A DNA stretch of 64,000 nucleotides from Pelotomaculum propionicicum (GCF_004369225.1 NZ_QFFZ01000016.1:1-64000), one strand, 5' to 3'; counted from the first letter of the stretch, positions 17,298 through 26,529 are shown. Program-made: numbers and translations. The notes: generated by a model not told the origin, from the sequence alone.

Positions 17298-18908
17298 TTA
17301 GACTGCTTTTGCCTCCGGCGCCGGAGTCTGGTACCAGCTGTATTCCAGGTCAGGGAAAATGTTATGGCGGTATTCCAGATCTCTCAGCCACCCCTCATCA
17401 ATTCGGTTGCCCTGTATTTGATCGTGCAGCCCGAGGAAATTGTTGATATGGGTTTTGGTTCTCCTGACCGCGTATTCCACCATGGTACCTGTACTCATAA
17501 TAAAAGCCCAGTCACTGCTTTGCGCCAGCATTAATTCACGGGCGGCCTGGTTTAAAGCCCTTCTTAGGACGCCGCTGGCGCCGCGCCTGCTGTTGGCCAG
17601 CGCCGTCATCATGTCCGAGGCCATATGCAGGTGGCGGTAAATCCAATCATTTGCCCCGCACAGCCACACTTCATGATATCCCTTGTTGCCCCAGCTTGAT
17701 GAGCAGGGTACGGCCACCTGGTTGCAGGAGAACCTTTGCAGGTAATCACTGGGTGTTACGAGTTCAATCGTATCCTGATCGTAAGCGATTTTCCGGATGA
17801 GGTATTCCAGCCAGGCCGGCCCCTCAAACCACCAGTGGCCAAAAAGCTCGGCGTCATAAGGAGCCACAATAATTGGCGGTCTGTCCATCATGCCGGCCAG
17901 GTGAAGGATCTGGTGCTCCCGGTTAAACATAAAATTGCCCGCGTGCTGAGCGGCTTTTTCTTCCGCCCGCCAGGGGTCATACGGTTCTTTTTGACTAAGG
18001 TCAACTTTGCCTGTTATTTTGTAGTATTTAAGCCCGGTATGTACTCTTATTCCATCCGGGTGGATGTAAGGTTTTATATATTCAAAATCAAGGTCGTATC
18101 CTATGTCACGGTAAAATTCCCTGTAATCATAGTCGCCGGGATAACCTTCCTGGCTGCTCCAGACCTGCTTGGAGGATTCGGTGTCCCGGCCGAAAGCGGC
18201 TACCCCGGAAGGGCAATAAATGGGGGCGAAGATGCCGAAGCGCGGCCGGTGTGAAGCGTAAAGCACGCCGTGGGTGTCAGTGAAAAAGAACTTCAGACCG
18301 TTTCTTTTTAATATTTCATCCACACCGGGCGCGTAAGCGCATTCAGGCAGCCAGATACCGTGCGGCGGCCTGCCGAGATGACGGGTGTGCAAATCCACTG
18401 CCGCCCTGACCTGGGCGTTTACAGCCTCGGGGTTGAGCATCATCAGAGGCAGGTAACCGTGGGTCGCGGCACAGGTGATCACTTCCAGCCTGCCGCAGTC
18501 CTGAAATTTTTTGAAAGCGTTAACAAGATTGCGGCCGTATTGGTCACAAAAAGCATGCATGGCCTGCCGGAAACGTGCTTTGTACATCAGGGCCGGCTGG
18601 TGAAAAGGACTTCCGTAAGTGCGGCCTTCTTCTTTTTCCGCCAGCTCTATGAGTTTGGCCAGGTGTCTGACATAACGTTCCTGCAGCAGAGGGTCGGTAA
18701 GCATAGAAATTAAGGGCGGTGAAAGAGTAACAGTAAGCCTGAATTTTACATTGTCTGACAGGAGGCGGTCAAAAACCTGAATCAGGGGAATATACGTTTC
18801 TGTAATGGCTTCGTAGAGCCATTTTTCTTCAAGAAAATCTTCATGTTCGGGATGTCGCACGTAAGGCAGGTGCGCGTGTAAAACAAAACAAAGGTATCCT
18901 TTGGACAT
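17298..18908 (-). CDS. GH57 family 1,4-alpha-glucan branching enzyme (DUF1957)
   Basis: A 536-residue GH57 protein. Seen: FVLHAHLPYVRHPE at residues 7-20 (conserved region 1), GIWLPECAY near 184-192 with the catalytic Glu, and PYDAELFGHWWFEGP near 350 with the second catalytic Asp. A C-terminal helical domain with WAFIMSTGTMVEYA near 465 is typical of branching enzymes of this family. It should introduce alpha-1,6 branches into glycogen made by the GT4 synthase. It faces the synthase cluster on the opposite strand. AGGAG precedes the start. Amylase activity is the alternative, but the length and the C-terminal domain fit branching enzymes. Confidence 0.85.
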   Translation of the reverse strand: MSKGYLCFVLHAHLPYVRHPEHEDFLEEKWLYEAITETYIPLIQVFDRLLSDNVKFRLTVTLSPPLISMLTDPLLQERYVRHLAKLIELAEKEEGRTYGSPFHQPALMYKARFRQAMHAFCDQYGRNLVNAFKKFQDCGRLEVITCAATHGYLPLMMLNPEAVNAQVRAAVDLHTRHLGRPPHGIWLPECAYAPGVDEILKRNGLKFFFTDTHGVLYASHRPRFGIFAPIYCPSGVAAFGRDTESSKQVWSSQEGYPGDYDYREFYRDIGYDLDFEYIKPYIHPDGIRVHTGLKYYKITGKVDLSQKEPYDPWRAEEKAAQHAGNFMFNREHQILHLAGMMDRPPIIVAPYDAELFGHWWFEGPAWLEYLIRKIAYDQDTIELVTPSDYLQRFSCNQVAVPCSSSWGNKGYHEVWLCGANDWIYRHLHMASDMMTALANSRRGASGVLRRALNQAARELMLAQSSDWAFIMSTGTMVEYAVRRTKTHINNFLGLHDQIQGNRIDEGWLRDLEYRHNIFPDLEYSWYQTPAPEAKAV

Positions 18909-18933
18909 AAAAGTAAAATACTCCTTTCATTTT

Positions 18934-19035
18934 AGTCGTGGGCCGTGAGACGTGAGTCGTGGGTATATACTGTATTCCTTTGAGGTCTTTTAACCATTAA
19001 GAGTATCTTCAGACTCACTTCTCACTTCTCACTTC
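18934..19035. repeat. Imperfect palindromic repeat (GTGAGTCGTGGGT / ACTCACTTCTCAC)
   Basis: Left arm GTCGTGGGCCGTGAGACGTGAGTCG starts at 18934; right arm GACTCACTTCTCACTTCTCAC lies at about 19011-19031. Between them is a 50-base AT-rich spacer. The direct iterations of GTGAG and CTCAC recall the palindromic intergenic repeats of the same genus group. It separates DUF4912 from the GH57 gene on the same strand. Confidence 0.4.
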
Positions 19036-19761
19036 TTATTTTCCCGGGTTCCAGTGGCCGGGGGAGGTTATACCGAGGGGGATCTCCCCTTTGCGTAAGG
19101 CAAGTTCTTCGATGATCAGGGGAGAACTGGTACCGTATTGAAATCTGCCGGTAGAGCGGTAAATGCCTTCAATCCACATCCACTCTTCATCCAGGCGGCC
19201 GGACAGCGAGCCCCTGGGGGTTGTGACTATGTTGGAGCGCAGTAATGTGACAAAACGGCCGTCCGGAAACAGGCGGCCCAAATCCACGCAGAAAGAACGG
19301 TCTGGCTCGCCCACCTCGATGTGCCAGTTGTCAATATGTTCATCCACGTGAAAGTCAAAATATTTATTGGCGTTTTGACCGTTAAAATCCACACCGGTAA
19401 CGTCGTAAACTCTTAGTACCGGGTGTGTGGAGAGCCAGGCTGCAGGACCGAATGCGCCGGCAAATTCCTCCTGTTTGGTTGCGGTTATTTCCCAGTATGC
19501 AAACAGCCAGCGCGGGTCGCGCGCCAGTAAGACCAGGCGGTCAACCCCGTAGCTGCGGGGCAGTTGGATTTCCGGAGAAAAAGGCGCCGGCCTGGCCGAA
19601 GCAGGTATGCTTACGCCAAGTTCTTCGGCTGATTCGGTCTCAAAAAAAGGCCGGGGCAGGGCCTTTAATTTTTGAGTGCCGCCGCGTTTAGCAGGCCATA
19701 AAAAAATACCTGCCGCAGCCGCCAGTATTAACAATATGATCAGAAAAAAAACATACATCAA
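19036..19761 (-). CDS. DUF4912 domain membrane-anchored protein
   Basis: A 241-residue protein. An N-terminal membrane helix (VFFLIILLILAAAAGIFL, residues 4-21) is followed by a linker and the DUF4912 core: LPRSYGVDRLVLLARDP near 68-84 and WLFAYWEIT. Family members are commonly encoded beside glycogen/GH57 genes and have an immunoglobulin-like fold predicted to bind glycans or proteins. It lies just upstream of the GH57 gene on the same strand, so the two may be cotranscribed across a repeat. The function is not established. Confidence 0.75.
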   Translation of the reverse strand: MMYVFFLIILLILAAAAGIFLWPAKRGGTQKLKALPRPFFETESAEELGVSIPASARPAPFSPEIQLPRSYGVDRLVLLARDPRWLFAYWEITATKQEEFAGAFGPAAWLSTHPVLRVYDVTGVDFNGQNANKYFDFHVDEHIDNWHIEVGEPDRSFCVDLGRLFPDGRFVTLLRSNIVTTPRGSLSGRLDEEWMWIEGIYRSTGRFQYGTSSPLIIEELALRKGEIPLGITSPGHWNPGK

Positions 19762-19976
19762 GAGTCCCCCTTTAAAAATAAGAAAAGATTACCTTCCAAT
19801 AATTCGTGGTATAATTGGACTATCTGTGAAGCTTTTTTTATTATTGCCCGGAAAGAAAAGCTTTATTTACAGTTTGTTAAAACATCCTGCCGAAAAAAAT
19901 TTAATAATGAAGAAAGCTAAGACATTGTTGAAAATGATAACCAATAAGGCAGAAATTATACAGGAAGTTAAATATT

Positions 19977-20630
19977 ATGAAAAGCAACTATAATTGTGAT
20001 AAGTCTTGGCAGGTAAATCTTATTATGAAAGTACTTGCCGGGCATTACCCTGACGCGGGTACCGCTTTGGTTTTTAACAGTACATTTGAGCTGCTGGTGG
20101 CAGCTATTCTATCGGCCCAATGCACTGATAAGCAGGTAAACCGCATTACCGCCGGTCTTTTTAAGAAATATAACACACCGGGGGATTTTGCCGGGCTGTC
20201 TTACGATGAACTGTCGGCTGAAATAAAAGGGTGCGGGCTGTACCGCAATAAAAGCAAATATATTATAGACGCTTCCAGGGAAATTCTAAAAAAGCACGGA
20301 GGCCTTGTGCCGCAAAACCGGAAGGATCTGGAAGCGCTGCCGGGTGTGGGGCGGAAAACAGCGGGTGTAATCGTGGGCGTGGCCTATGGCGGTGACGCTC
20401 TGCCTGTTGACACGCATGTCTACCGGGTAGCGCGCAGGCTGGGACTCTCATGTGCACGTGACCCCGGCAAAGTGGAGGAAGACCTGGCAGGCTGCATCCC
20501 TCCGCGGGACAGGATGTCAATGCACCACTGGCTAATCGCGCACGGCCGCAAAGTCTGTTCCGCCAGAAAACCGGCCTGCGGGGAATGCTGTTTAATAGAA
20601 TTTTGCCGTTACCCGGCGAATGGGGAGTGA
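19977..20630 (+). CDS. nth: Endonuclease III (DNA glycosylase/AP lyase)
   Basis: A 217-residue base-excision-repair enzyme that removes oxidised pyrimidines and nicks the abasic site. Seen: LSAQCTDKQVN near 45-55; the helix-hairpin-helix LPGVGRKTAGVI with the catalytic Lys near 125; VDTHVYRVARRLG with the catalytic Asp near 143; and the [4Fe-4S] ligands C-x6-C-x2-C-x5-C at the C-terminus. TATAAT at 19810-19815 may be its promoter. The stop overlaps the GTG start of trmL. Confidence 0.95.
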   Translation: MKSNYNCDKSWQVNLIMKVLAGHYPDAGTALVFNSTFELLVAAILSAQCTDKQVNRITAGLFKKYNTPGDFAGLSYDELSAEIKGCGLYRNKSKYIIDASREILKKHGGLVPQNRKDLEALPGVGRKTAGVIVGVAYGGDALPVDTHVYRVARRLGLSCARDPGKVEEDLAGCIPPRDRMSMHHWLIAHGRKVCSARKPACGECCLIEFCRYPANGE

Positions 20631-21094
20631 GACGTCTGAATATTGTACTCGTTGAGCCGGAGATACCAGCCAATACGGGCAATATAGCCAGGACCTGCGC
20701 TGTTACCGGTACAACCCTGCACCTGGTACGTCCTCTGGGTTTTTCCACTGAGGATAAGTATTTAAAACGCGCAGGTTTGGACTATTGGGACATGGTAAAT
20801 ATTTTCTATTACGAAAGCTTCCAGGAAGTTGTAGAAAGCCACTCTGAACATAGCTTTTACCTGGCTACCACCAAAGCTGCCAAATCTTATACCGAAATGC
20901 TTTACGAACCCGGCTCTTTTCTGGTCTTTGGCAAAGAGACAGCTGGTCTTTCTCAGGAGATATTATGTAGTTTCCCTGAAAACCAGATCCGCATTCCAAT
21001 GCTAAAAGGAGCACGCTCATTAAACCTGGGAAATTCGGCGGCGATAATTCTTTATGAGGCGTTGCGGCAGCAAGGTTTTCAAGGTTTGGCGTAA
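20627..21094 (+). CDS. trmL: tRNA (cytidine/uridine-2'-O)-methyltransferase, TrmL-like
   Basis: A SPOUT-fold methyltransferase that modifies the wobble base 34 of tRNA-Leu. Seen: NIVLVEPEIPANTGNIARTC (motif 1), LVFGKETAGLS (knot loop) and RSLNLGNSAAIILYEALRQ (motif 3). The GTG at 20627 overlaps the nth stop (GTGA) and gives about 155 residues, the family length. The open frame continues upstream to 20585 inside nth, but that part is not conserved. The overlap indicates translational coupling with nth. A terminator follows. Confidence 0.88.
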   Translation: MRRLNIVLVEPEIPANTGNIARTCAVTGTTLHLVRPLGFSTEDKYLKRAGLDYWDMVNIFYYESFQEVVESHSEHSFYLATTKAAKSYTEMLYEPGSFLVFGKETAGLSQEILCSFPENQIRIPMLKGARSLNLGNSAAIILYEALRQQGFQGLA

Positions 21095-21124
21095 CGTTTT
21101 AGAAGAATAAATCTAATCAAACAA

Positions 21125-21149
21125 AAAGCTACGCAAGAGGCGTAGCTTT
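21125..21149 (+). terminator. Terminator after trmL
   Basis: AAAGCTACGC (21125-21134) and GCGTAGCTTT (21140-21149) form a 10-bp stem with a 5-base loop. Confidence 0.75.
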
Positions 21150-21730
21150 AATAAATAGTATAAGGTAAATTCTCTAAGCGGCATTTTTATACGTTTCTGT
21201 CTTATCGATAAAAGCACCCTCACCATGGCCAGTCCCATTCTGTTCAGGTCCCCCCAGACCAGCAAAAATTGGGTGCCCAGTACTGCAAATATCAAGCCAA
21301 GAATTACACTGCGAAAAGTTTTGCCCCTGATAATAGAGGGGATTTGTTTTTGGGGAGTATATTATCACTTAACATAAGTCATATTGGAATTCAACGCGGT
21401 GAAAAACCTTACTGACACTGTAGTATCTTTTTTAAGAAAACTTTTTAAATACGTCTATGAATTCGGTAAGCGGCACCTTTATATCTTTGTCATCGCGCAA
21501 GCTGTTTTCAATTTTTTCAGCCAGGTGACAGGACAAAAGCGAAACAAGTGTATGTGATTGGAAATATAATATACCCATTAGGGTATATTATATTTAACGC
21601 ATGTTATTTAGGTGTAGTATCTTTATTTAACGAGTAATATATTTATTATGACTTTCGTAATATTATGATTAGATACCCTGGTATGGTATTTGTTTGGAAT
21701 GTTTTCAATCCGGCCAAAGTATGTCAAACC
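21150..21730. other. Intergenic stretch with gene debris and a 15-bp palindrome
   Basis: No intact gene. On the minus strand, 21430-21560 reads as the C-terminal tail of an unidentified protein (CHLAEKIENSLRDDKDIK, ending DVFKKFS and a stop). At 21180-21370 the minus strand encodes hydrophobic pieces in two frames (FAVLGTQFLLVWGDLNRMG), probably a broken membrane-protein gene. AAATATAATATACCC (21562-21576) and its exact complement (21581-21595) form a 15-bp hairpin with a 4-base loop. Confidence 0.4.
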
Positions 21731-21760
21731 TTGTTTCCAAAGGTCATAATAAGGTATAAT
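21731..21760 (+). promoter_or_regulatory. Promoter of the YbaK-type gene
   Basis: TTGTTT (21731-21736) and TATAAT (21755-21760) are 18 bases apart; AAAGGAGGGGGG before the ATG is the ribosome site. Confidence 0.55.
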
Positions 21761-21792
21761 CCTCCTGGAGATGAAAAAGGAGGGGGGTTTTT

Positions 21793-22254
21793 ATGACTGT
21801 TATAGAAAAAGTCCAGTCCTTCCTGGACCAATACAATATGGGTCTGAAAATAATAGAATTGGAAGAGAACACCAGCACTTGTGAGCTGGCTGCAGCCGCC
21901 CTTGGTGTGGAAGTAGGCCAGATAGCCAAAACACTGGTGTTTCTTGCCGATGAAAAACCGGTATTGGTTGTGGCCAGCGGCGACAATAAGATTAAGAGTG
22001 GTAAACTTAAGAGGCGGCTTGGCGCATCTAAGGTAAGGATGGCTGACCCCGAAACAGTTAAGCGCATTACCGGGTATCCCGTGGGAGGGGTTTGCCCGCT
22101 GGCTCTTAATGAAAAAATGCTTATTCTGCTTGATGATTCCATGTACCGGTTTCCGGTAGTCTACGCTGCCGCCGGTACACCCCATTCAGCACTGCCTGTA
22201 ACTATGGAGCAGTTGCAGATAATTACAGATGGAGAGTGGGCGGACCTGGTTTAG
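21793..22254 (+). CDS. YbaK/EbsC-type aminoacyl-tRNA deacylase
   Basis: A 153-residue protein of the YbaK/ProX editing fold, which hydrolyses mischarged aminoacyl-tRNAs in trans. Seen: STCELAAAALGVEVGQIAKT near 29-48, KPVLVVASGDNKI near 53-65 with the conserved Lys and Asp, GYPVGGVCPLA near 94-104 and AAGTPHSALPV near 126-136. Length is normal for the family. It stands alone with its own promoter, upstream of dnaE. Which mischarged tRNA it clears cannot be read here. Confidence 0.9.
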   Translation: MTVIEKVQSFLDQYNMGLKIIELEENTSTCELAAAALGVEVGQIAKTLVFLADEKPVLVVASGDNKIKSGKLKRRLGASKVRMADPETVKRITGYPVGGVCPLALNEKMLILLDDSMYRFPVVYAAAGTPHSALPVTMEQLQIITDGEWADLV

Positions 22255-22320
22255 AGGTGTTGACTGTTAATAATAGATGTATAATATAAGAGTAAATCTG
22301 GACAAGGAGGTGAAAATGAT

Positions 22321-23472
22321 TTGTTCGTTCACCTGCACCTTCATTCGGAATATAGCCTTTTGGACGGCGCGGCCCGCATCAAAAAGGCGGTAGCCCGGGC
22401 GGCTGAAATGGGTATGCCCGCCCTGGCCATTACCGATCACGGCGCCATGCACGGCGTGATTGAATTTTATAAGACCTGCAAAAATACCGGGATCAAGCCT
22501 ATCCTGGGCTGTGAGGTATATGTGGCGCCACGCACCATGGATGACAGGACCCCCAAGGTTGATGACAACCTGAACCACCTGGTCTTACTGGCGGAAAACG
22601 AAGAAGGCTACCGCAACCTGCTGGACCTTGTTTCTCAGGGCTTTACCAGGGGTTTTTATTACAAACCCAGGGTTGACAAGGAAACACTGGCCGCACACAG
22701 CAAGGGTTTAATTGCTTTAAGCGGCTGCATCGCCGGCGAGGTGGCAGCCAGGGTACTGGACGGGGATATGGAAAAGGCCCGCCAGGCGGCCGGCAACTAC
22801 CGGGATATCTTCGGGCCTGAAAACTTTTTCCTGGAACTGCAGGACCACGGCTTTGCCGAGCAGCGGCAGGCCAACAAGGGGCTGCTGGAAATTCACAAGT
22901 CAATGAACATCCCCCTGGTCGCGACCAACGATGTGCACTATGTCCGGCGTGCCGACGCCGCAAACCAGGATGTGCTGCTGGCTATTCAGACCGGCAGGAG
23001 TGTTGACGACCCCGGCAGGATGAAGTTTCAATCTGAGGAGCTGTACCTGAAGAGCCCCGAGGAAATGAACATGCTTTTCGGCGAACAGCCCGCAGCGCTG
23101 CGGAATACCCTGGAAATTGCCGGACGCTGCAATGTGGAGATCAGCTTCGGCAAGTACTTACTGCCCCATTATGTTGTGCCTGAGGGGTACAATGCCGACA
23201 CTTACCTGGAAGAGCTCTGTTACCAGGGTGTCCAGAGGGTCTATGGCGAGCTGAACAGCCAGATTAAAGAAAGGATGAAGTTTGAACTTGGTGTTATCAA
23301 ACAAATGGGCTACTCGGCCTATTTCCTGATCGTCTGGGACTTCATTCATTTTGCCAGGCAGAGCGGGATACCGGTCGGCCCCGGCCGCGGCTCCGCCGCC
23401 GGCAGTCTGGTGGCCTACAGCCTGGGCATAACCAACATCGACCCGCTGAAGTACGGGTTGCTGTTCGAGCGT
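22321..23472 (+). CDS. dnaE: DNA polymerase III alpha subunit, exon 1 (residues 1-384)
   Basis: First exon of the replicative polymerase. The start is TTG at 22321, 10 bases after AAGGAGG. The N-terminal PHP domain is seen ([15 protein letters not shown] at residues 2-16, [10 protein letters not shown] near 38-47), and the palm begins with [14 protein letters not shown] near 354. The exon is exactly 384 codons and ends LLFER just before the catalytic region. Without splicing, translation would run 30 residues into the intron and stop at TAG 23563-23565, giving an inactive 414-residue product without the catalytic aspartates. Confidence 0.93.
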
Positions 23473-23798
23473 AAAAGGAATGCGCTCGTTAAACCGGGTG
23501 AAACGGGGAAACTCCCACCACGTGGACAACCCCGTACCAAGCTGCGCTGGGCTTTGATAGCGTAGAAGGTCTAACGACTAGAGCCTGACTCCCAAGAATA
23601 ATGGCTCCACGAGCGCCCGGCACCATTGAAAATATTCCTCCGCAGGGAACAAATGTTCTATTTGAAGGGTCTAACTATAATAAGGTTCAAATTTATATCT
23701 GAAACGCAAGTATGTTAAATTCAGTGGTGATGAGATAGTCTGACCTGCACGGCAACGTGCAGAACTGCAGGATAAAGAGCCTGCAGGTTAACAATGTG
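23473..23798 (+). ncRNA. Group I self-splicing intron in dnaE, 326 nt, no ORF
   Basis: Exact in-frame removal joins CGT to TTC and restores the family sequence FERFLNPERVSMPDID. P1: exon CGAGCGT (23466-23472) pairs with intron GCGCTCG (23482-23488), 7 bp with U.G at the 5' splice site. P10: intron AGGAA (23476-23480) pairs with exon 2 TTCCT (23799-23803). P7: GACTA (23576-23580) in GGTCTAACGACTAGAG pairs with TAGTC (23736-23740). The intron ends in G (23798), as group I requires. P9-type hairpins lie at 23745-23762 and 23765-23786. No homing endonuclease is encoded. Subgroup not determined. Confidence 0.92.
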
Positions 23799-26192
23799 TT
23801 CCTAAATCCTGAGAGAGTGTCGATGCCGGACATTGACACCGACGTTTGTTACGAGCGCAGGGGGGAAATGATTGATTATGTAGTGCGGAAGTACGGCGCC
23901 GACCGGGTGGCGCAGATCATTACCTTCGGCACCATGGCGGCCCGGGCCGCCATCAGGGATGTGGGAAGGGCGCTGAGCTTGCCGTACGGCGACGTGGACA
24001 AGGTGGCCAAGCTGGTGCCGGCCGAACTCCATGTGACTATAGAAAAAGCCTTAAATGACGCGCCTGAATTGAAGGAACTTTATGACCAAAAAGAAGAGGT
24101 GAAAAAGCTAATCGACACCGCCGCGGCCCTGGAGGGGATGCCCAGGCACGCTTCCACCCATGCCGCGGGCATAGTAATCACGCCTGAGCCGCTGACTAAT
24201 TATGTCCCCTTGTACAAAGCTTCCGACGGTCCGGTGACCACTCAGTTCGCCATGGGCACTGTGGAAGAACTGGGCCTGCTGAAAATGGACCTGCTCGGCT
24301 TAAGGACGCTGACGGTAATCAGTGACGCGGTCAGGTTAATTGCCGAAAGCACCGGAGAAAATCTGGATATAGATAAAATACCGTTGGATGACCCGCCGAC
24401 TTATGAGCTGCTTTGCCGGGGTGAAACCGCCGGTGTGTTCCAGTTGGAGAGCAGCGGTATGCGCTCCATCCTGCGCGACCTCAAGCCCGAATTGTTTGAA
24501 GATATTGTGGCGCTGGTGGCCTTGTACCGCCCGGGACCGCTGGGCAGCGGCATGGTGGAGGACTTTACTAAAAATAAGCACGGGATCAAAAAGACAAAGT
24601 ACCTTCACCCCAAATTGGAGCCTATTTTAAGAGACACTTACGGCGTCATTCTCTACCAGGAGCAGGTCATGCGCATCTCCAGCGAACTGGCAGGCTTCAG
24701 CCTGGGTGAGGCTGATTTGCTGCGCCGCGCCATGGGCAAGAAGAAGCCCGAGATTATTGCCAGCCTGCGCTCCCAGTTTGTCGAAGGCGCCAAGAATAAC
24801 GGTGTGGACGTGGAAATAGCCGGGCAGATTTTTGACCTGATGGAATATTTCGCCGGCTACGGCTTCAATAAGTCCCACAGCGCTGCTTATGCCATGGTTT
24901 CTTACCAGACCGCCTACTTGAAGGCTAATTACGCGCAGCAGTACATGGCGGCTTTGCTCACTTCAGTAAAAGATAACGCTGATAAAGTGTCCGCCTATAT
25001 TGAAGAATGCAGGCGGCTGGGGATAGAAGTGCTGCCGCCGGATGTAAATGAGAGCCGGGAAAGCTTTTCCGTAGCCGGCAATAAGATCCGCTTTGGTCTG
25101 GCCGCGGTGAAGAATGTCGGCCTGGGGGCTGTGGAGTCCATCATCCGGGCCAGGGAACAGGACGGTCCTTTTAACGATTATGCTGATTTTTGCAGGCGCC
25201 TGGACACGAAGGTGGTCAACAGGAGGGTGCTGGAGAGCCTGATTAAGTGCGGCGCTTTTGACTCCCTGGGCTACCGGCGGGCGCAGTTGATGGCGTCTGT
25301 GGATTCAGGGCTGGGTCTGGCCCAGCAGTCCCAGCGCGAAAGAGAGAACGGGCAGCTGTCACTCCTGGATTTTCTCGGTGACAGCCGCGAGGCGGTCAGT
25401 ATCACCCTGCCGGAAGTAGGGGAATTCCCAGTATCCGAACTGTTGGCTATGGAAAAGGAAACGCTCGGCCTTTATATCAGCGGCCACCCCCTTTCCCAGT
25501 ACCGTGACGCTTTAAACACATTGTGCACCGCAACGGCGGCGGAGCTTGCGGAGATGCCTGACGACAGTGAGGTAGTGTTGGGCGGCCTGATTACCGGGGT
25601 CAAAAAAACCAGTACCCGCAAGGGAGACCCCATGGCCATCCTTACTTTGGAGGATCTTACCGGGACTGTCGAAGTTGTTTTTTACCCCCGCCCTTATAAC
25701 CAGTACCGCCTGGTGATCAAACCTGATGAGGTGGTTGTGGTAAAGGGCAAGTCCAGGGAAAATGGTGATGACACAAAAGTAATCGGGGATGAGATCTCTA
25801 CCCTGGAAAGCTATCTGGAAGGTGAACTGCACTTAAAAATTGAAAGCGCGGCATCACCATTGCTGGACCAGGTACAGCTTATTCTGAGCAGCTACCAGGG
25901 TAGTTCACCGGTATTTTTGCATTTCGCAAGCGAAAAAAAGGTAATCAAAGCAGGGGAAGATTTCTGGGTAGACCTTACCGGGCCGGTCATAGCCAGGTTG
26001 GAAGATCTCCTGGGACGGGCGATGGTGAAAGTAAAAAGGAAAACAACCGTCTCCCCCAGGGCTGCCGTGGTCAAGACTGTTAATGGGACGGCAGGCGATT
26101 ACGGGTCTTTAACCGGTCAGCCCCGGCAAAAAGGGCAGGTTGGCAGACAAACTAAAAAAAGCGGAAGCTTTTTCAGCATCCTGGAACTTTAG
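23799..26192 (+). CDS. dnaE: DNA polymerase III alpha subunit, exon 2 (residues 385-1181)
   Basis: Second exon, in phase with exon 1; together they give 1181 residues, the usual DnaE length. It opens with FLNPERVSMPDIDTDVCYER, holding the two catalytic aspartates (Asp395, Asp397 in the joined protein; usual PDxDxD). Later come TFGTMAARAAIRDVGRALS, GMPRHASTHAAGIVI, GLRTLTVI, the finger VALYRPGPLGSGM, a helix-hairpin-helix, and an OB fold (VVLGGLITGVKKTSTRKGDP). An internal ATG near 23823 could not give an active enzyme because the PHP domain and part of the palm would be missing. This is the bacterial DnaE class, not PolC. Its C-terminus is followed by mtrB. Confidence 0.94.
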   Translation, partial: FLNPERVSMPDIDTDVCYERRGEMIDYVVRKYGADRVAQIITFGTMAARAAIRDVGRALSLPYGDVDKVAKLVPAELHVTIEKALNDAPELKELYDQKEEVKKLIDTAAALEGMPRHASTHAAGIVITPEPLTNYVPLYKASDGPVTTQFAMGTVEELGLLKMDLLGLRTLTVISDAVRLIAESTGENLDIDKIPLDDPPTYELLCRGETAGVFQLESSGMRSILRDLKPELFEDIVALVALYRPGPLGSGMVEDFTKNKHGIKKTKYLHPKLEPILRDTYGVILYQEQVMRISSELAGFSLGEADLLRRAMGKKKPEIIASLRSQFVEGAKNNGVDVEIAGQIFDLMEYFAGYGFNKSHSAAYAMVSYQTAYLKANYAQQYMAALLTSVKDNADKVSAYIEECRRLGIEVLPPDVNESRESFSVAGNKIRFGLAAVKNVGLGAVESIIRAREQDGPFNDYADFCRRLDTKVVNRRVLESLIKCGAFDSLGYRRAQLMASVDSGLGLAQQSQRERENGQLSLLDFLGDSREAVSITLPEVGEFPVSELLAMEKETLGLYISGHPLSQYRDALNTLCTATAAELAEMPDDSEVVLGGLITGVKKTSTRKGDPMAILTLEDLTGTVEVVFYPRPYNQYRLVIKPDEVVVVKGKSRENGDDTKVIGDEISTLESYLEGELHLKIESAASPLLDQVQLILSSYQGSSPVFLHFASEKKVIKAGEDFWVDLTGPVIARLEDLLGRAMVKVKRKTTVSPRAAVVKTVNGTAGDYGSLTGQPRQKGQVGRQTKKSGSFFSILEL

Positions 26193-26231
26193 CATGTTTC
26201 CGCCATATTAAGCCCTGGTAATATCCAATCC

Positions 26232-26260
26232 TTGCCAAACAGTGGCTTGTGTGTTAAAAT
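26232..26260 (+). promoter_or_regulatory. Promoter of mtrB
   Basis: TTGCCA (26232-26237), 17-base spacer, TAAAAT (26255-26260). It lies between the dnaE stop and the mtrB start. Confidence 0.6.
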
Positions 26261-26298
26261 ATATCAACTGAAAATGGAAATCTAAGAGGTGACTTTTT

Positions 26299-26529
26299 TT
26301 GCCTGAGATGTGGGAAATCACAGGAGAGTATGTGGTAATAAAAGCGCTGGAAAACGGTGTTACCATTATCGGGCTGACCCGCGGCAAAGACACGAGGTTT
26401 CACCATTCAGAAAAACTGGATAAGGGAGAGATAATGATCGCCCAGTTTACTGAGCATACCTCCGCTATCAAAATCAGGGGGAAAGTTGAGCTTTTGACCA
26501 AACACGGCCCCATCAGGACAGATGATTAA
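26299..26529 (+). CDS. mtrB: trp RNA-binding attenuation protein (TRAP)
   Basis: A 76-residue protein that matches Bacillus TRAP almost throughout: [52 protein letters not shown] forms an 11-subunit ring that binds tryptophan and then GAG/UAG repeats in trp leader RNA, causing termination. The Lys and Arg that contact the RNA (in [11 protein letters not shown] and IKIRG) and the Trp-binding loops are present. The TTG start follows AGAGGTGA; an ATG at 26308 is an alternative. It is monocistronic with a terminator behind it. No trp operon lies in the window, so its targets are elsewhere. Confidence 0.93.
   Translation: MPEMWEITGEYVVIKALENGVTIIGLTRGKDTRFHHSEKLDKGEIMIAQFTEHTSAIKIRGKVELLTKHGPIRTDD

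Noticed and set aside
19676-19993. 105-codon ORF before nth
   Set aside because: Antisense to DUF4912 at its start, and the remainder is a low-complexity Lys/Ile-rich leader; nth starts inside it.
21113-21295. 60-codon minus-strand ORF with hydrophobic residues
   Set aside because: It runs through the trmL terminator and changes frame against its neighbour; no ribosome site and no family match. Treated as debris.
23473-23798. Intein or frameshift in dnaE
   Set aside because: The insert contains in-frame stops, lacks intein motifs and a start block, and fits group I pairing rules at both splice sites.
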